A DNA stretch of 64,000 nucleotides from Jatrophihabitans sp035642535 (GTDB taxonomy: Bacteria > Actinomycetota > Actinomycetes > Mycobacteriales > Jatrophihabitantaceae). The notes beneath the pieces are model-generated. The model was given only the letters and a program-made list of their open reading frames with translations, was not told the DNA's origin and did no database searches. The position numbers and the translations under genes were made by a program. Where the stretch lies: contig DASQSE010000019.1 in the NCBI GenBank assembly GCA_035642535.1, positions 1 through 64,000 of the forward strand. Direction: 5' to 3'. This document shows positions 49,364 through 58,438 of the stretch, one piece after another; the stretch's first letter is position 1, and each line of letters begins with the position of its first letter.

Positions 49364-50599
49364 TCAGCGCGGGTCGTGCGGCGCAGAACGGTCGCGCTCG
49401 ATCGGCCGCGGCTGCGGCGCATCGAATTCGTCATTTCGGACAGGCGGCTCCGCGGCCGCGACGGCCGGCGATGCTCCATCGGCCAGCGCGAGCTGCCAGA
49501 GGTAGTCGTTGTAGCTGCCGTGGTAGTCGTCCTCGCTGCGGTGCGGCGTGGCGGCGCTGTCCATCACCGGCGCGCGAGCGGCCGACGTCGGGCTTCGGTC
49601 ACCGGACTGCCGGGCGAGCTCCGGGCCGGCGTCGGGTCCGAGCGAACGGCCGTACCGGTCGGCGAGTCGCTGCGCACGTGCCCACCGCGACTCTACCGAC
49701 TCGTCGCGTCGGGCGAGCGTGCCCACGCCGCGTACCGCCAGCTCGGCGCCGGATCGATCGTCGGCAGTGCCGATCGCCGCAGGGGACGCGGCGTCGAAGT
49801 CTTCCGTCCCCGGTTCGATGCCGAGGAAGCGCCGCCGAGCCTCGCGCACCTCGGCACGGCTGAACAGGAACGGCGCCAGTAGCGCGAGCGCGGCGAAGGC
49901 GTACCACTGCACCACGTACGCGATCAGTTGCCACTCCTCGGCGCCACCTGTCGGGTTCGACAGGCCGGGTTGCGGCACGACGCGCAGCCCGGCGGATCCC
50001 GCCTGACGTGCCTTGAGGGTCAGGTACGCGTCGTAAGTCGGCGCTTCGAGCCGAGCGCGCTGCTCGGCGGCGTTGATCGAGGTGATCTCCCCGTGGCCCA
50101 GCCGGCCCAGCTGATCGCTGCTCGGCTGCGCGGGCTGCAGCCAACCGGTCACCTGAACCTGTCCCGTCGGAGCGGGCGCGACGCGCGCCGGGCGGGTCTC
50201 GGCCGGCGTGGCGGGAACGAAGCCGCGCACCACGAGCAGCACGCCGGTCGCGGTGCGCAACGGGGTGAGCACGTAGAAGCCCTGTCGCCCCGCCTGCACG
50301 TTGCCCGTCACGTACTGCTCGGCGCGCGGCAGGAAGCGACCCGACGCAGAGATGGTGCGATACCGGATGGTCGACGCGTCCGCCTGGCGCCGGCCGACGA
50401 GCGCAACCGGAGCGCGGCTGAGCGGCACCGCCGGCGCACGCGCGTTGGCGCGCAGGACGGCGTTGTCGTGGACCTTCTCGTGGTAGCGGTGAATCTCGAA
50501 CGTGCCGGCCCCGATGCAGATCAGCGCGATGATCAGCATGGTCACGACGAGCGCTGCGTAGCGTCGCTGCCGCAACGTCCACACGACCGCTCGGAACAC
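49364..50599 (-). CDS. SURF1-family cytochrome oxidase assembly protein with long C-terminal tail
   Basis: A 411-residue membrane protein. The SURF1 core (about residues 15-245) has the two family helices (VVTMLIIALICIGAGTFEIH and VVQWYAFAALALLAPFLF), joined by a periplasmic domain with YVTGNVQAGRQGFYVLTPL and LLVVRGFVP. The C-terminal 150 or so residues are polar, Ala/Arg/Asp-rich and probably disordered. SURF1 supports haem insertion in cytochrome c oxidase; the tail is of unknown role. No oxidase subunits are adjacent. It is divergent from a methyltransferase gene. Confidence 0.92.
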   Translation of the reverse strand: MFRAVVWTLRQRRYAALVVTMLIIALICIGAGTFEIHRYHEKVHDNAVLRANARAPAVPLSRAPVALVGRRQADASTIRYRTISASGRFLPRAEQYVTGNVQAGRQGFYVLTPLRTATGVLLVVRGFVPATPAETRPARVAPAPTGQVQVTGWLQPAQPSSDQLGRLGHGEITSINAAEQRARLEAPTYDAYLTLKARQAGSAGLRVVPQPGLSNPTGGAEEWQLIAYVVQWYAFAALALLAPFLFSRAEVREARRRFLGIEPGTEDFDAASPAAIGTADDRSGAELAVRGVGTLARRDESVESRWARAQRLADRYGRSLGPDAGPELARQSGDRSPTSAARAPVMDSAATPHRSEDDYHGSYNDYLWQLALADGASPAVAAAEPPVRNDEFDAPQPRPIERDRSAPHDPR

Positions 50600-50621
50600 C
50601 TGATTACCGTACGCTCGGCGC

Positions 50622-51233
50622 GTGGGCGGGTTCGACGTCCGACATTGGGACGAGCGTTACGGCGCTACCCCGTCGCTCTGGGGCGCCGAGCCGAACCGGT
50701 GGGTCGCCGTCGAACTCGCCGAACTCGCGCCCGCGATCGCCGTCGACCTCGCCTGCGGGGAGGGACGCAACGCGGTCTGGCTGGCCCAGCGAGGTTGGCG
50801 GGTCTACGGCGTGGACTTCTCGGGCGTCGGGCTGGCGAAGGCAGCAGAGCTCGAACGGCGCGTCTTGGACAGCCCCCGAGTCACCTGGGTCGAGGCGGAC
50901 GTGACGACCTACGCCCCGCCGGAGCCCGTCGACCTCGCGCTGTTGTGCTACCTGCAGGTGCCGGAATCGGCTCGACGCGCCGCCGTGCGCACTGCGGCCG
51001 GCTCGCTGGCGCCGGGCGGCACGCTGCTCGTCATCGCCCACGACTCACGCAACCTCACCGACGGCACGGGCGGGCCGCAGGACCCCGGCGTGCTGTACAC
51101 GGCCGCGGACGTCGCGGCCGACCTCGCCGGAACCGGGCTGCGCGTCGAGAAGGCGCTCGAGGTGCTGCGGCCGGTCGAGGGTACGGAGCGGCCGGCCATC
51201 GACGCGCTGCTGCGCGCGGTCAGAGGGCCTTGA
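50622..51233 (+). CDS. SAM-dependent methyltransferase
   Basis: A 203-residue class-I methyltransferase. Motif I is AIAVDLACGEGRNAVWLAQR, then VYGVDFSGVGLAKA (motif post I) and DLALLCYLQVP (motif IV). It resembles small UbiE/Tam-like or tellurite-resistance-type methylases, without specific substrate clues. Start GTG 50622, 22 bp from the divergent SURF1 start. The 3' end overlaps the convergent peroxiredoxin gene by 14 bp. Confidence 0.88.
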   Translation: MGGFDVRHWDERYGATPSLWGAEPNRWVAVELAELAPAIAVDLACGEGRNAVWLAQRGWRVYGVDFSGVGLAKAAELERRVLDSPRVTWVEADVTTYAPPEPVDLALLCYLQVPESARRAAVRTAAGSLAPGGTLLVIAHDSRNLTDGTGGPQDPGVLYTAADVAADLAGTGLRVEKALEVLRPVEGTERPAIDALLRAVRGP

Positions 51234-51675
51234 TCGCGGCGATCCAGGCCGCGGGATCGCGCCCGTCGCCGGGGTTGTTCATCTCGGTGAACCGGACGAT
51301 CCCGTCCCGATCGACGAGGAAGGTGCCGCGATTGGCGAAGCCCAACTTCTCGTTGAACACCCCGTACGCTTGCGCTGTCGCACCATGCGGCCAGAAATCC
51401 GACACCAACGGAAACTCGAAGCCCTCGCGATCGCTGAAGATCTTCTGCGAGTACACCGAGTCGACACTGACCGTGACCACCTGGACGTTGTCGTTCTGGA
51501 AGCTGTCGAGATCCTGCTGCACGCGGTTGAGTTCGCCGGTGCAGATGCCGGTGAACGCAAGCGGATAGAACACGATCAGCACGGCCCTGCTGCCGCGGAA
51601 CGCGGAGAGCGTGAACTCCTCGTTGTTCTGATCCCGCAGCGTGAAGTCCGGTGCGTCCTCGCCGACTCGGATCAT
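51220..51675 (-). CDS. 1-Cys peroxiredoxin, AhpE type
   Basis: Reduces hydroperoxides and peroxynitrite. The 151-residue protein has peroxidatic Cys45 in FYPLAFTGICTGELN, and no other Cys, which fits the mycobacterial AhpE group. Other features: VGEDAPDFTLRDQNNEEFTL at the N-terminus and RGTFLVDRDGIVRF. It lies 29 bp downstream of the DUF3052 gene on the same strand, so both are probably co-expressed. Confidence 0.95.
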   Translation of the reverse strand: MIRVGEDAPDFTLRDQNNEEFTLSAFRGSRAVLIVFYPLAFTGICTGELNRVQQDLDSFQNDNVQVVTVSVDSVYSQKIFSDREGFEFPLVSDFWPHGATAQAYGVFNEKLGFANRGTFLVDRDGIVRFTEMNNPGDGRDPAAWIAAIKAL

Positions 51676-51703
51676 CTTTCGCTCCGCAAGCGTCGCTCGG
51701 CGA

Positions 51704-52132
51704 TCATCGTTTGCCGCCCGAGGACTTGCGCCCGACCAGCCGGGCCGCGGCCCACTCGGGCCCGACAGTCGCGATCGACGTCTGCGAGAGCCCGGCGATG
51801 GAGGCGGCCTCCGCGATGTCGGACGGCTCGACGTAGTTGTCCCGCCCCCGCTTCGGCGTCAGCAGCCAGATGTAGCCGTCGTCGGCAAGTGGCGCGATGG
51901 CGTCGACGAGGACGTCGGCCAGATCACCGTCACCGTCGCGATACCAGAGCAGGACGACGTCGACGACCTCGTCGGTGTCCTCCTCGACCATCTCTTCACC
52001 GATCTGATCGGCAACACCCGCGCGCAGCTCCTCGTCCACGTCGTCGTCGTAACCGGACTCCATTACGATCATGCCGGGCTTGAGACCCAAGCGCTCGGCG
52101 ATCCCCGTCCCGGACGGGGGGGTCGGGCTCAC
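51704..52132 (-). CDS. DUF3052-family protein
   Basis: A 142-residue protein of the actinobacterial DUF3052 family. GTG 52132 was chosen since the sequence then begins SPTPPSGTGIAERLGLKPGM, close to family starts; earlier codons give an unrelated Arg-rich stretch. It has an acidic central part (EEDTDEVVDVVLLWYRDGD) and ends in RKSSGGKR. Function not established. It is divergent from aceE, and the gap of 158 bp carries the aceE promoter and ribosome-binding site (AAGGAGG). Confidence 0.92.
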   Translation of the reverse strand: MSPTPPSGTGIAERLGLKPGMIVMESGYDDDVDEELRAGVADQIGEEMVEEDTDEVVDVVLLWYRDGDGDLADVLVDAIAPLADDGYIWLLTPKRGRDNYVEPSDIAEAASIAGLSQTSIATVGPEWAAARLVGRKSSGGKR

Positions 52133-52290
52133 GGCCGCATCCTCCTCGCTCGTCGCGCGGTTTTCGTACCGCGCAGTAACTCCTGTACCGACCCTAGGGC
52201 AGCACGTCCTACGCACCCTAGTGGCTCGCAAGGGTGTTGACTGGACAATGGAGGCAACGCCACGAGCGTCGCAACTTCTAAGGAGGGCGC

Positions 52291-55044
52291 GTGACCCGCG
52301 ACCGGTTCAGCATCATCACGGACGGGCTGCCCAGCCAGCTGCCCGACATCGACCGGGACGAGACCCGCGAATGGCTGCAGTCGCTCGACGCTGCGATCGA
52401 CACGGACGGCCGGCAGCGGGCCCGCTTCCTGATGCTCAAGCTGCTCGAACGAGCGCGCGAGCGCCAGGTGGGCGTGCCCGGGCTGCGCAGCACGGATTAC
52501 ATCAACACCATCCCGCCGGAGCGGGAGCCGTGGTTCCCCGGCGACGAGCACATCGAGCGCCGGATCCGCGCCTACATCCGCTGGAACGCCGCGATCATGG
52601 TGTCGCGCGCGAACAAGACCGTCGGCGTCGGCGGCCATATCGCCACCTACGCGTCCGCCGCGTCGCTCTATGAGGTCGGCTACAACCACTTCTTCAGCGG
52701 CAAGGACCTCGCGACCGGGATGGGCGACCAGGTCTACTTCCAGGGACACGCCGCCCCCGGTATCTACGCGCGGGCGTTCCTCGAGGGCCGGCTCACCGAG
52801 GAGCACCTCGACGGCTTCCGGCAGGAGCAGTCGCACGCGCCGTTCGGCCTGTCGTCCTACCCGCACCCGCGGCTCATGCCGCAGTTCTGGGAGTACCCGA
52901 CGGTGTCGATGGGGCTGGGCCCGATCGGCGCGATCTACCAGGCCCGGTTCAACCGCTACCTGCACGCCCGCGGGCTGGCCGACACGTCCAACTCGCACGT
53001 CTGGGCATTCCTCGGCGACGGCGAGATGGACGAGGTGGAGTCACTCGGTGCCATCGGCGTGGCGGCCCGCGAAGAGCTGGACAACCTCACGTTCGTCATC
53101 AACTGCAACCTGCAGCGACTGGACGGGCCGGTACGCGGCAACGGCAAGATCATCCAGGAACTCGAGGCGTACTTCCGCGGTGCCGGATGGAACGTCATCA
53201 AGGTCATCTGGGGTCGCGACTGGGATCCGCTGCTCGCGGCCGACGGCGACGGCGTCCTCGTCAACCAGATGAACACCACGCCGGACGGCCAGTTCCAGAC
53301 GTACACGGTCGAGACGGGTGCGTACATCCGCGACCATTTCTTCGGCGGCGACCCGCGGCTGCGCAAGATGGTCGAACACCTCACCGACGACGACCTGCGC
53401 TGGCTCTCCCGCGGCGGGCACGACTACCGCAAGGTGTATGCGGCGTTCGAGGCGGCGCGCAACCACAGCGGGCAGCCGACGGTGATCCTCGCCAAGACGA
53501 TCAAGGGCTGGACGCTCGAGTCATTCGAGGGCCGCAACGCGACGCACCAGATGAAGAAGCTGACGAAGGCGGACCTGAAGGCCTTCCGTGACCGGCTGCG
53601 CCTCGACATCGACGACGCGGACCTCGAAGGCGATCTGCCGCCGTACTTCCACCCCGGCGAGAAGTCGGACGAGATCCAGTACATGAAGGAGCGCCGGGCC
53701 GCGCTCGGCGGCGCCTCGCCGAAACGAGTCGTGCGGGCCAAACCGCTGCCGCAGCCCGGCGAGCAGGCCTACGCGGAGCTGCGCTCCGGCTCGGGCAAGC
53801 AGCAGATCGCCACCACGATGGCCACCGTCCGGCTGTTCAAGGACCTGATGAAGGACAAGGAGATCGGTCCGCGGTTCGTCCCGATCATCCCGGACGAAGC
53901 GCGCACCTTCGGCCTCGACGCGATCTTCCCCACGGCGAAGATCTACTCGCCGCACGGCCAGGAATATGACGCGGTCGACCGCGAGCTACTGCTGTCGTAC
54001 AAGGAGTCGAAGATCGGGCAGATCCTGCACGAGGGCATCTCCGAGGCCGGCTCGATGGCGTCGCTGACCGCGGCGAGCACGTCGTACGCGACGCATGCCA
54101 CGCCGATGATCCCGTTTTACATCTTCTACTCGATGTTCGGCTTCCAACGGACCGGCGACCAGTTCTGGGCGCTCGCCGACCAGCTCGGCCGCGGGTTCGT
54201 GTTGGGCGCGACCGCCGGCCGGACGACGCTGACCGGCGAGGGGTTGCAGCACGCCGACGGTCACTCCCTGCTGCTCGCGTCGTCGAACCCGGCCTGCGTG
54301 GCGTACGACCCGGCCTGGGCGTTCGAGATCGCGCACATCGTGCGCGCCGGGCTGGCCCGGATGTTCGGCGTCGGCGCGTACGACACGCCGGAGGTCTCCG
54401 ACCGGGACGTCTTCTACTACCTGACGATCTACAACGAGCCGATCGTCCAGCCCAAGGAGCCGGAGCACGTCGACGTCGACGCATTGGTGCGCGGCATCTA
54501 CTGCTACTCCCCCGCGTCCGAGCCGAACGGGCGGCCGCGCGCGCAGGTCCTCGCCTCCGGGGTCGCGATGCCGTGGGCGCTCGACGCGCAGCGCATGCTC
54601 GGCGAGGAGTGGGGTGTCGACGCCGACGTCTGGTCGGTGACGTCCTGGAACGAGTTGCGCCGCGACGCGGTGGATTGCGAGCAGTACGCGCTGCTGCACC
54701 CGGGCGAGGAGGCGCCGGTGCCGTTCGTCACGCAGCAGCTCGCCGACACGGCCGGCCCGGTGGTCGCGGTGTCGGATTACATGCGCGCGGTCCCCGACCA
54801 GATCGCCCGCTGGGTGCCCGGCGACTACACCTCGTTGGGGACGGACGGCTTCGGCTTCGCCGACACGCGCGGCGCGGCGCGGCGCTACTTCCACATCGAC
54901 GCGCAGTCGATCGTGGTCGCGGTGCTCGCGCAGCTGGCGCGGCGCGGCGAGATCAAGCCCGAGGCGCCGCGCGAGGCCTACGACCGGTACCAGCTGGATT
55001 CGGTGACCGCCGCAGGCACCGGCACCGTCGGCGGCGACGCCTAG
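52291..55044 (+). CDS. aceE: Pyruvate dehydrogenase E1 component, homodimeric
   Basis: Thiamine diphosphate-dependent decarboxylation of pyruvate and transfer of acetyl to lipoyl groups of E2. The 917-residue length matches homodimeric AceE. The ThDP motif is FLGDGEMDEVES to FVINCNLQ (about residues 235-275), and TGMGDQVYFQGHAAPGIYAR is near the N-terminal active site. GTG 52291 is preceded by AAGGAGGGC. E2 and E3 genes are not in the window. It is followed by a hairpin (55071-55127) that may end its transcript. Lipoate for the complex is supplied by lipA and lipB. Confidence 0.97.
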   Translation: MTRDRFSIITDGLPSQLPDIDRDETREWLQSLDAAIDTDGRQRARFLMLKLLERARERQVGVPGLRSTDYINTIPPEREPWFPGDEHIERRIRAYIRWNAAIMVSRANKTVGVGGHIATYASAASLYEVGYNHFFSGKDLATGMGDQVYFQGHAAPGIYARAFLEGRLTEEHLDGFRQEQSHAPFGLSSYPHPRLMPQFWEYPTVSMGLGPIGAIYQARFNRYLHARGLADTSNSHVWAFLGDGEMDEVESLGAIGVAAREELDNLTFVINCNLQRLDGPVRGNGKIIQELEAYFRGAGWNVIKVIWGRDWDPLLAADGDGVLVNQMNTTPDGQFQTYTVETGAYIRDHFFGGDPRLRKMVEHLTDDDLRWLSRGGHDYRKVYAAFEAARNHSGQPTVILAKTIKGWTLESFEGRNATHQMKKLTKADLKAFRDRLRLDIDDADLEGDLPPYFHPGEKSDEIQYMKERRAALGGASPKRVVRAKPLPQPGEQAYAELRSGSGKQQIATTMATVRLFKDLMKDKEIGPRFVPIIPDEARTFGLDAIFPTAKIYSPHGQEYDAVDRELLLSYKESKIGQILHEGISEAGSMASLTAASTSYATHATPMIPFYIFYSMFGFQRTGDQFWALADQLGRGFVLGATAGRTTLTGEGLQHADGHSLLLASSNPACVAYDPAWAFEIAHIVRAGLARMFGVGAYDTPEVSDRDVFYYLTIYNEPIVQPKEPEHVDVDALVRGIYCYSPASEPNGRPRAQVLASGVAMPWALDAQRMLGEEWGVDADVWSVTSWNELRRDAVDCEQYALLHPGEEAPVPFVTQQLADTAGPVVAVSDYMRAVPDQIARWVPGDYTSLGTDGFGFADTRGAARRYFHIDAQSIVVAVLAQLARRGEIKPEAPREAYDRYQLDSVTAAGTGTVGGDA

Positions 55045-55070
55045 CCGTACTGCGTCCCATCTGTCCGCGT

Positions 55071-55127
55071 CTTCCCCTCCGGTGTGGGCAGATTGCGCCT
55101 GGCGAAATGCCCACACCGGAGGGGAAG
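55071..55127. repeat. Intergenic hairpin repeat, family B copy 1
   Basis: Perfect 20-bp inverted repeat: CTTCCCCTCCGGTGTGGGCA (55071-55090) and TGCCCACACCGGAGGGGAAG (55108-55127), 17-nt loop. It lies between aceE and the convergent DUF559-like gene. Its right arm is identical to that of copy 2 on the other side of that gene. Confidence 0.95.
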
Positions 55128-55133
55128 GCGAGG

Positions 55134-56183
55134 TCAGAGGCCGGCTGCCTGGCGCAAACGAGTTCGCGTGGCCGGCCACTCGCGGCCCACATCGGTCCAG
55201 ATGACACGTTCCGTCCGGTAGTCCGTCAGCCGCCGCACGCGTGACTCCCGCTTTTTCTCACGCCACAACTCGTCGTCGGTGTACTTGTCCTTCCCGTCCG
55301 CCTCAATGGCGAGGCGTTGCGCGCGAAGGAGCAGATCGAGGCGATAGACCCGGTCAAGTTGCGGGTCCGGGACCTCGACTTGCATCTCTGGAACCGGGAA
55401 TCCGTCGTCGTGAAGGCGCAGGCGGGTGATCGACTCGAGTGGCGACTCAGCCTGCGGTGACGCCAGGCTCAGTACCGACCGCGCTTGCCGGACACCTGGC
55501 CACCCGATGGCAACATCGGTCGCTGCAAGGACCTGGCTCAACGTGAAGAGACCTTCTCGCAACGCGGCATCCGCCGCCATTAACCCGTCCCACCGGTCAC
55601 GCCTTGCGAGATCGACCACAGTCCTCACGGGCGTCGCGGCCCAGGTGCCGAACCACCTCGTCATTGCCCAGGGCTTCAGCGCGGCGCCGAAGACATGGGC
55701 GCGGGCACGTCTGCCGAGGCTCGTCGGGGCACCTGTCGTCAGCTCGGGCAGTACCGGAACCCGGACGGTCGGCAGCCCGTACAAGATCGCGGCGCTGCGC
55801 CCGTCCACAACGTGATCGGGCCGCGACAGTGCCGCCGCACATGCGGTGATCGCGTGGCGTCGCCGCCGAGCTTCCCAATCGTCGCCAGGGACGACAACGG
55901 GCGACGCGATGCCGCGAGCCGGCATCCACAAACGTCCGCGGCGCACTTCTCGCCGGGCGTCATCGCGACTCAGGCCAATCTCGCGCAACTGTCGGCTCGC
56001 GATCACGAATCCTTGCTCGCGCGCCACAGTTCCCACGGGGTCCGAGCCGAGCCGACGCCACTGGTCCTGCCACCAGGCACGCCAGCGTGCGAGTGGAAGA
56101 TCCGTCAGCGCGTCGGCGCGGCCAGGCTCGGCGAAGACGAGGACGTTATCGACGTACCAATTCGGATCCGGCAGGTCAGGCAC
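55134..56183 (-). CDS. AbiEi-like / DUF559-domain protein
   Basis: A 349-residue protein. The N-terminal part (about residues 50-90) resembles a wHTH like that of AbiEi antitoxins, FVIASRQLREIGLSRDDARR. A middle region has RTVVDLARRDRWDGLMAADA, seen in the same actinobacterial family. The C-terminus (about 270-345) resembles DUF559, a restriction-endonuclease-like fold: RLDLLLRAQRLAIEADGKDK carries Asp, Glu and Lys of a possible PD-(D/E)XK site. No toxin partner is adjacent, so it is not a standard toxin-antitoxin pair. Family B hairpins flank both sides. Function unknown. Confidence 0.82.
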   Translation of the reverse strand: MPDLPDPNWYVDNVLVFAEPGRADALTDLPLARWRAWWQDQWRRLGSDPVGTVAREQGFVIASRQLREIGLSRDDARREVRRGRLWMPARGIASPVVVPGDDWEARRRRHAITACAAALSRPDHVVDGRSAAILYGLPTVRVPVLPELTTGAPTSLGRRARAHVFGAALKPWAMTRWFGTWAATPVRTVVDLARRDRWDGLMAADAALREGLFTLSQVLAATDVAIGWPGVRQARSVLSLASPQAESPLESITRLRLHDDGFPVPEMQVEVPDPQLDRVYRLDLLLRAQRLAIEADGKDKYTDDELWREKKRESRVRRLTDYRTERVIWTDVGREWPATRTRLRQAAGL

Positions 56184-56244
56184 AGGTTCCGATGGTGCAC
56201 ACGGAGATCGCCGCTCCCGACGTTTTCCACAGGCCCGGTTTCAA

Positions 56245-56301
56245 CTCCCCCTCTGGTGCGGGCACGTGAGGCGCCCGCGGCTGCCCACACCGGAGGGGAA
56301 G
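56245..56301. repeat. Intergenic hairpin repeat, family B copy 2
   Basis: Arms CTCCCCCTCTGGTGCGGGCA (56245-56264) and TGCCCACACCGGAGGGGAAG (56282-56301), 17-nt loop. The right arm equals that of copy 1; the left arm differs by three transitions and pairs with mismatches. It lies between the DUF559-like start and the SGNH stop. Confidence 0.93.
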
Positions 56302-56306
56302 AGCGG

Positions 56307-56948
56307 TCAGCGGGACGAGGCAGCGGCGGCGGCGATGAGCGGGGCCACGGCGCGATACGCGGCCGGGTTGAGATGGATGCCGTCTTCGGTCCAGTCCAGC
56401 GCGGCGAGCGTCGGGCAGATGTCGATCCAGTTGAAGCCGTGATCGGCCGCCAGCTTCGCCAGCCCGCTGTTCAGCGACCGGACCGCCCGCTTGTCGGCGG
56501 GCAGCGGCGGCACGGACACGACCGCGACGCGACACCGGGCGCGGGCCAGCCGGGCGAACAGGCTGCGCGCCGCGGCCAACGACTCCGCCCGCGGCACGTC
56601 GAAATACACGTCGTTGCTTCCGATGAACAGCACGAGTTGCGCCGGCCGGTCGGCCAGCACGTCGTCGATCCACGCCGCGACGTCGACGATCTTCGCGCCG
56701 GACAGACCGCGGTTACGGTACGGCGTGAGCAGCTCCAGCCACGGCGCAGCAGCGACCTGCGAATCGCCGACGAGCATCACCGCGCCCGGTTCGGAGCTGC
56801 CGAACGTCTGCCGCGCGAGTGCGGCGAAGTCGTGTTCCGGCGCCTGGATCAGCCGGGCGCGAATCATTGCCCGGCGGCGCAGCCGGCGCGCCAAGGCCAG
56901 CCCGAGCAGCGCATTCAAACCGAGCGACCCGCGCAACAACCACCGCAC
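56307..56948 (-). CDS. SGNH/GDSL-family hydrolase
   Basis: A 213-residue esterase-like protein. Block I is VMLVGDSQVAA (GDSQ in place of GDSL), block III LFIGSNDVYF and block V DGIHLNPAAY with the Asp-His pair. An N-terminal hydrophobic segment (SLGLNALLGLALARRL) may be an uncleaved anchor. The substrate is unknown. It is upstream of the family B hairpin and 23 bp downstream of the aldo/keto reductase gene on the same strand. Confidence 0.9.
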   Translation of the reverse strand: MRWLLRGSLGLNALLGLALARRLRRRAMIRARLIQAPEHDFAALARQTFGSSEPGAVMLVGDSQVAAAPWLELLTPYRNRGLSGAKIVDVAAWIDDVLADRPAQLVLFIGSNDVYFDVPRAESLAAARSLFARLARARCRVAVVSVPPLPADKRAVRSLNSGLAKLAADHGFNWIDICPTLAALDWTEDGIHLNPAAYRAVAPLIAAAAASSR

Positions 56949-56971
56949 GCGAGAACGCTAGTGCGCCGCGC

Positions 56972-57931
56972 TCAGTAGCGCCCGCCGACGACCAGCTGAT
57001 CGAGCCGGTCCAGCTCCGCGACGTCGGCGTCGGCGAGCTCGACGTCCAGCGCCGCGACGTTCTGCTCGAGCCACTTGATGCGCTTCGTGCCCGGGATCGG
57101 CACGACCGGAATGCCGAGCCGCGCCGCGCGCCCGTGCACCCACGCGAGCGCCACCTGCGCGGGGGCGACGTCCTTGCGCGCGGCGACGGCGGCGACCGCC
57201 GCGGCGATCTGCTGGTTGGTGTCGCCCGCCTCGCCCACGAATCGCGGGAGCTGCGCCCGGAAGTCGTTCGTGCCGATCGCCGCGCGATCGAGCGTGCCGG
57301 TGAGGAAACCGCGGCCGAGCGGCGAGAACGGCACAAGGCCCACGCCCAGCTCGCGCAGTGCGCCGAGCACCGTCGTCTCGGGATCGCGCGTCCACAGCGA
57401 GTACTCGCTCTGCACCGCGGCGATCGGATGCACCGCATAGGCGCGGCGCAGCAGCTCGTCGTCCACCTCCGACAGCCCGAGGTGGCGCACCTTGCCCGCC
57501 TGCACGAGCTCGCCCATCGCGCCGACCGTCTCCTCGATCTCGGCGTCCTGCGGCGGCCGGTGCAGGTAGTACAAGTCGATGTGCTCGACGCCGAGCCGGA
57601 GCAGCGAGTCGTCGCAGGCGGCGTGTACGTAGGTGCGCTTGCCGTGCACCTGCCGCAGGTCCGACGCGACGTCGCGGTCGATGCCGAACTTCGTCGCCAG
57701 CTGCACCTGATCACGCCGGTCCGCAATCGCCCGGCCGACCAGCACCTCGTTGTGGCCGGCGCCGTACACGTTCGCCGTGTCCAGCAACGTGACGCCGAGT
57801 TCGATCGCCCGGTGGATCGTCGCGATCGACTCGTCCCAATCCGACGGGCCGTAGCTCTGGCTCATGCCCATGCAGCCGAGCCCCTGCGCGGAGACGGTCA
57901 GTCCACCCAGGGTGGCTGTTGGAAGCGTCAT
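56972..57931 (-). CDS. Aldo/keto reductase
   Basis: A 319-residue NADPH-dependent reductase of the AKR superfamily. Catalytic tetrad: Asp and Tyr in LLDTANVYGAGHNE, Lys in VQLATKFGIDRD and His in DLYYLHRPPQDAE. The C-terminal cofactor loop is IPVVPIPGTKRIKWLEQN. It looks closest to AKR11/AKR13-like bacterial enzymes. Start ATG 57931; it is 9 bp downstream of the DUF1203 gene on the same strand and likely part of the same operon. Confidence 0.95.
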   Translation of the reverse strand: MTLPTATLGGLTVSAQGLGCMGMSQSYGPSDWDESIATIHRAIELGVTLLDTANVYGAGHNEVLVGRAIADRRDQVQLATKFGIDRDVASDLRQVHGKRTYVHAACDDSLLRLGVEHIDLYYLHRPPQDAEIEETVGAMGELVQAGKVRHLGLSEVDDELLRRAYAVHPIAAVQSEYSLWTRDPETTVLGALRELGVGLVPFSPLGRGFLTGTLDRAAIGTNDFRAQLPRFVGEAGDTNQQIAAAVAAVAARKDVAPAQVALAWVHGRAARLGIPVVPIPGTKRIKWLEQNVAALDVELADADVAELDRLDQLVVGGRY

Positions 57932-57940
57932 GCAGTCACA

Positions 57941-58408
57941 TTAGCCGCGCACCGCGTAGGCGAAGCACTGCGTTTCGACGGCCCGCACGTGCACCTCGGC
58001 AACCTCGGGCGCGGCCAGCAACGCACGCAGCGACGCCTCGATGTCGACGCCCTCGGGTACCCGCGTGATGTGGTCGTAGGCGAGGCTGCCGTCGGCGTGA
58101 TAGCCGCGCAGCATGCGCCCGGTGCGCAGTTCGGGCGGCAGCCCTGCATCCGGCGGGTAGCCCTCGCAGGCGGCGGCGTGCACATACACCGGGCCGACCT
58201 CGGCCCACGGCGAGACGGTGCGGAACGGGCGGTAGCCGATCAACGCGATCTGCTCATCGGGACGCGCGACCCGCAGGCAGCAGCGCAGCGGTTCCCAGCC
58301 GTTGGCCGAGTAGCCGACGAACGGGTTTCCGTGCTCGTCCGCGCCCGCTGCGCGCATCGCCTCGAGTCGGCTCGGCTCGATGGCGAGGACGGTCAGTGTG
58401 GTCGTCAT
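57941..58408 (-). CDS. DUF1203-family protein
   Basis: A 155-residue protein of family DUF1203, with the typical GNPFVGYSANGWEPLRCCLR and ALIGYRPF, then GPVYVHAAACEGY. Function is unknown. ATG 58408 was chosen; ATG 58417 is in frame and adds three residues. It lies just upstream of the aldo/keto reductase gene. Confidence 0.9.
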   Translation of the reverse strand: MTTTLTVLAIEPSRLEAMRAAGADEHGNPFVGYSANGWEPLRCCLRVARPDEQIALIGYRPFRTVSPWAEVGPVYVHAAACEGYPPDAGLPPELRTGRMLRGYHADGSLAYDHITRVPEGVDIEASLRALLAAPEVAEVHVRAVETQCFAYAVRG

Positions 58409-58438
58409 GCAGACCATTCTCGGCGTCGCGGACTCTCG

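Noticed and set aside
55134..56183. Canonical AbiE toxin-antitoxin pair
   Set aside because: Only an AbiEi-like N-terminus with a DUF559-like tail is present; no AbiEii nucleotidyltransferase is adjacent.
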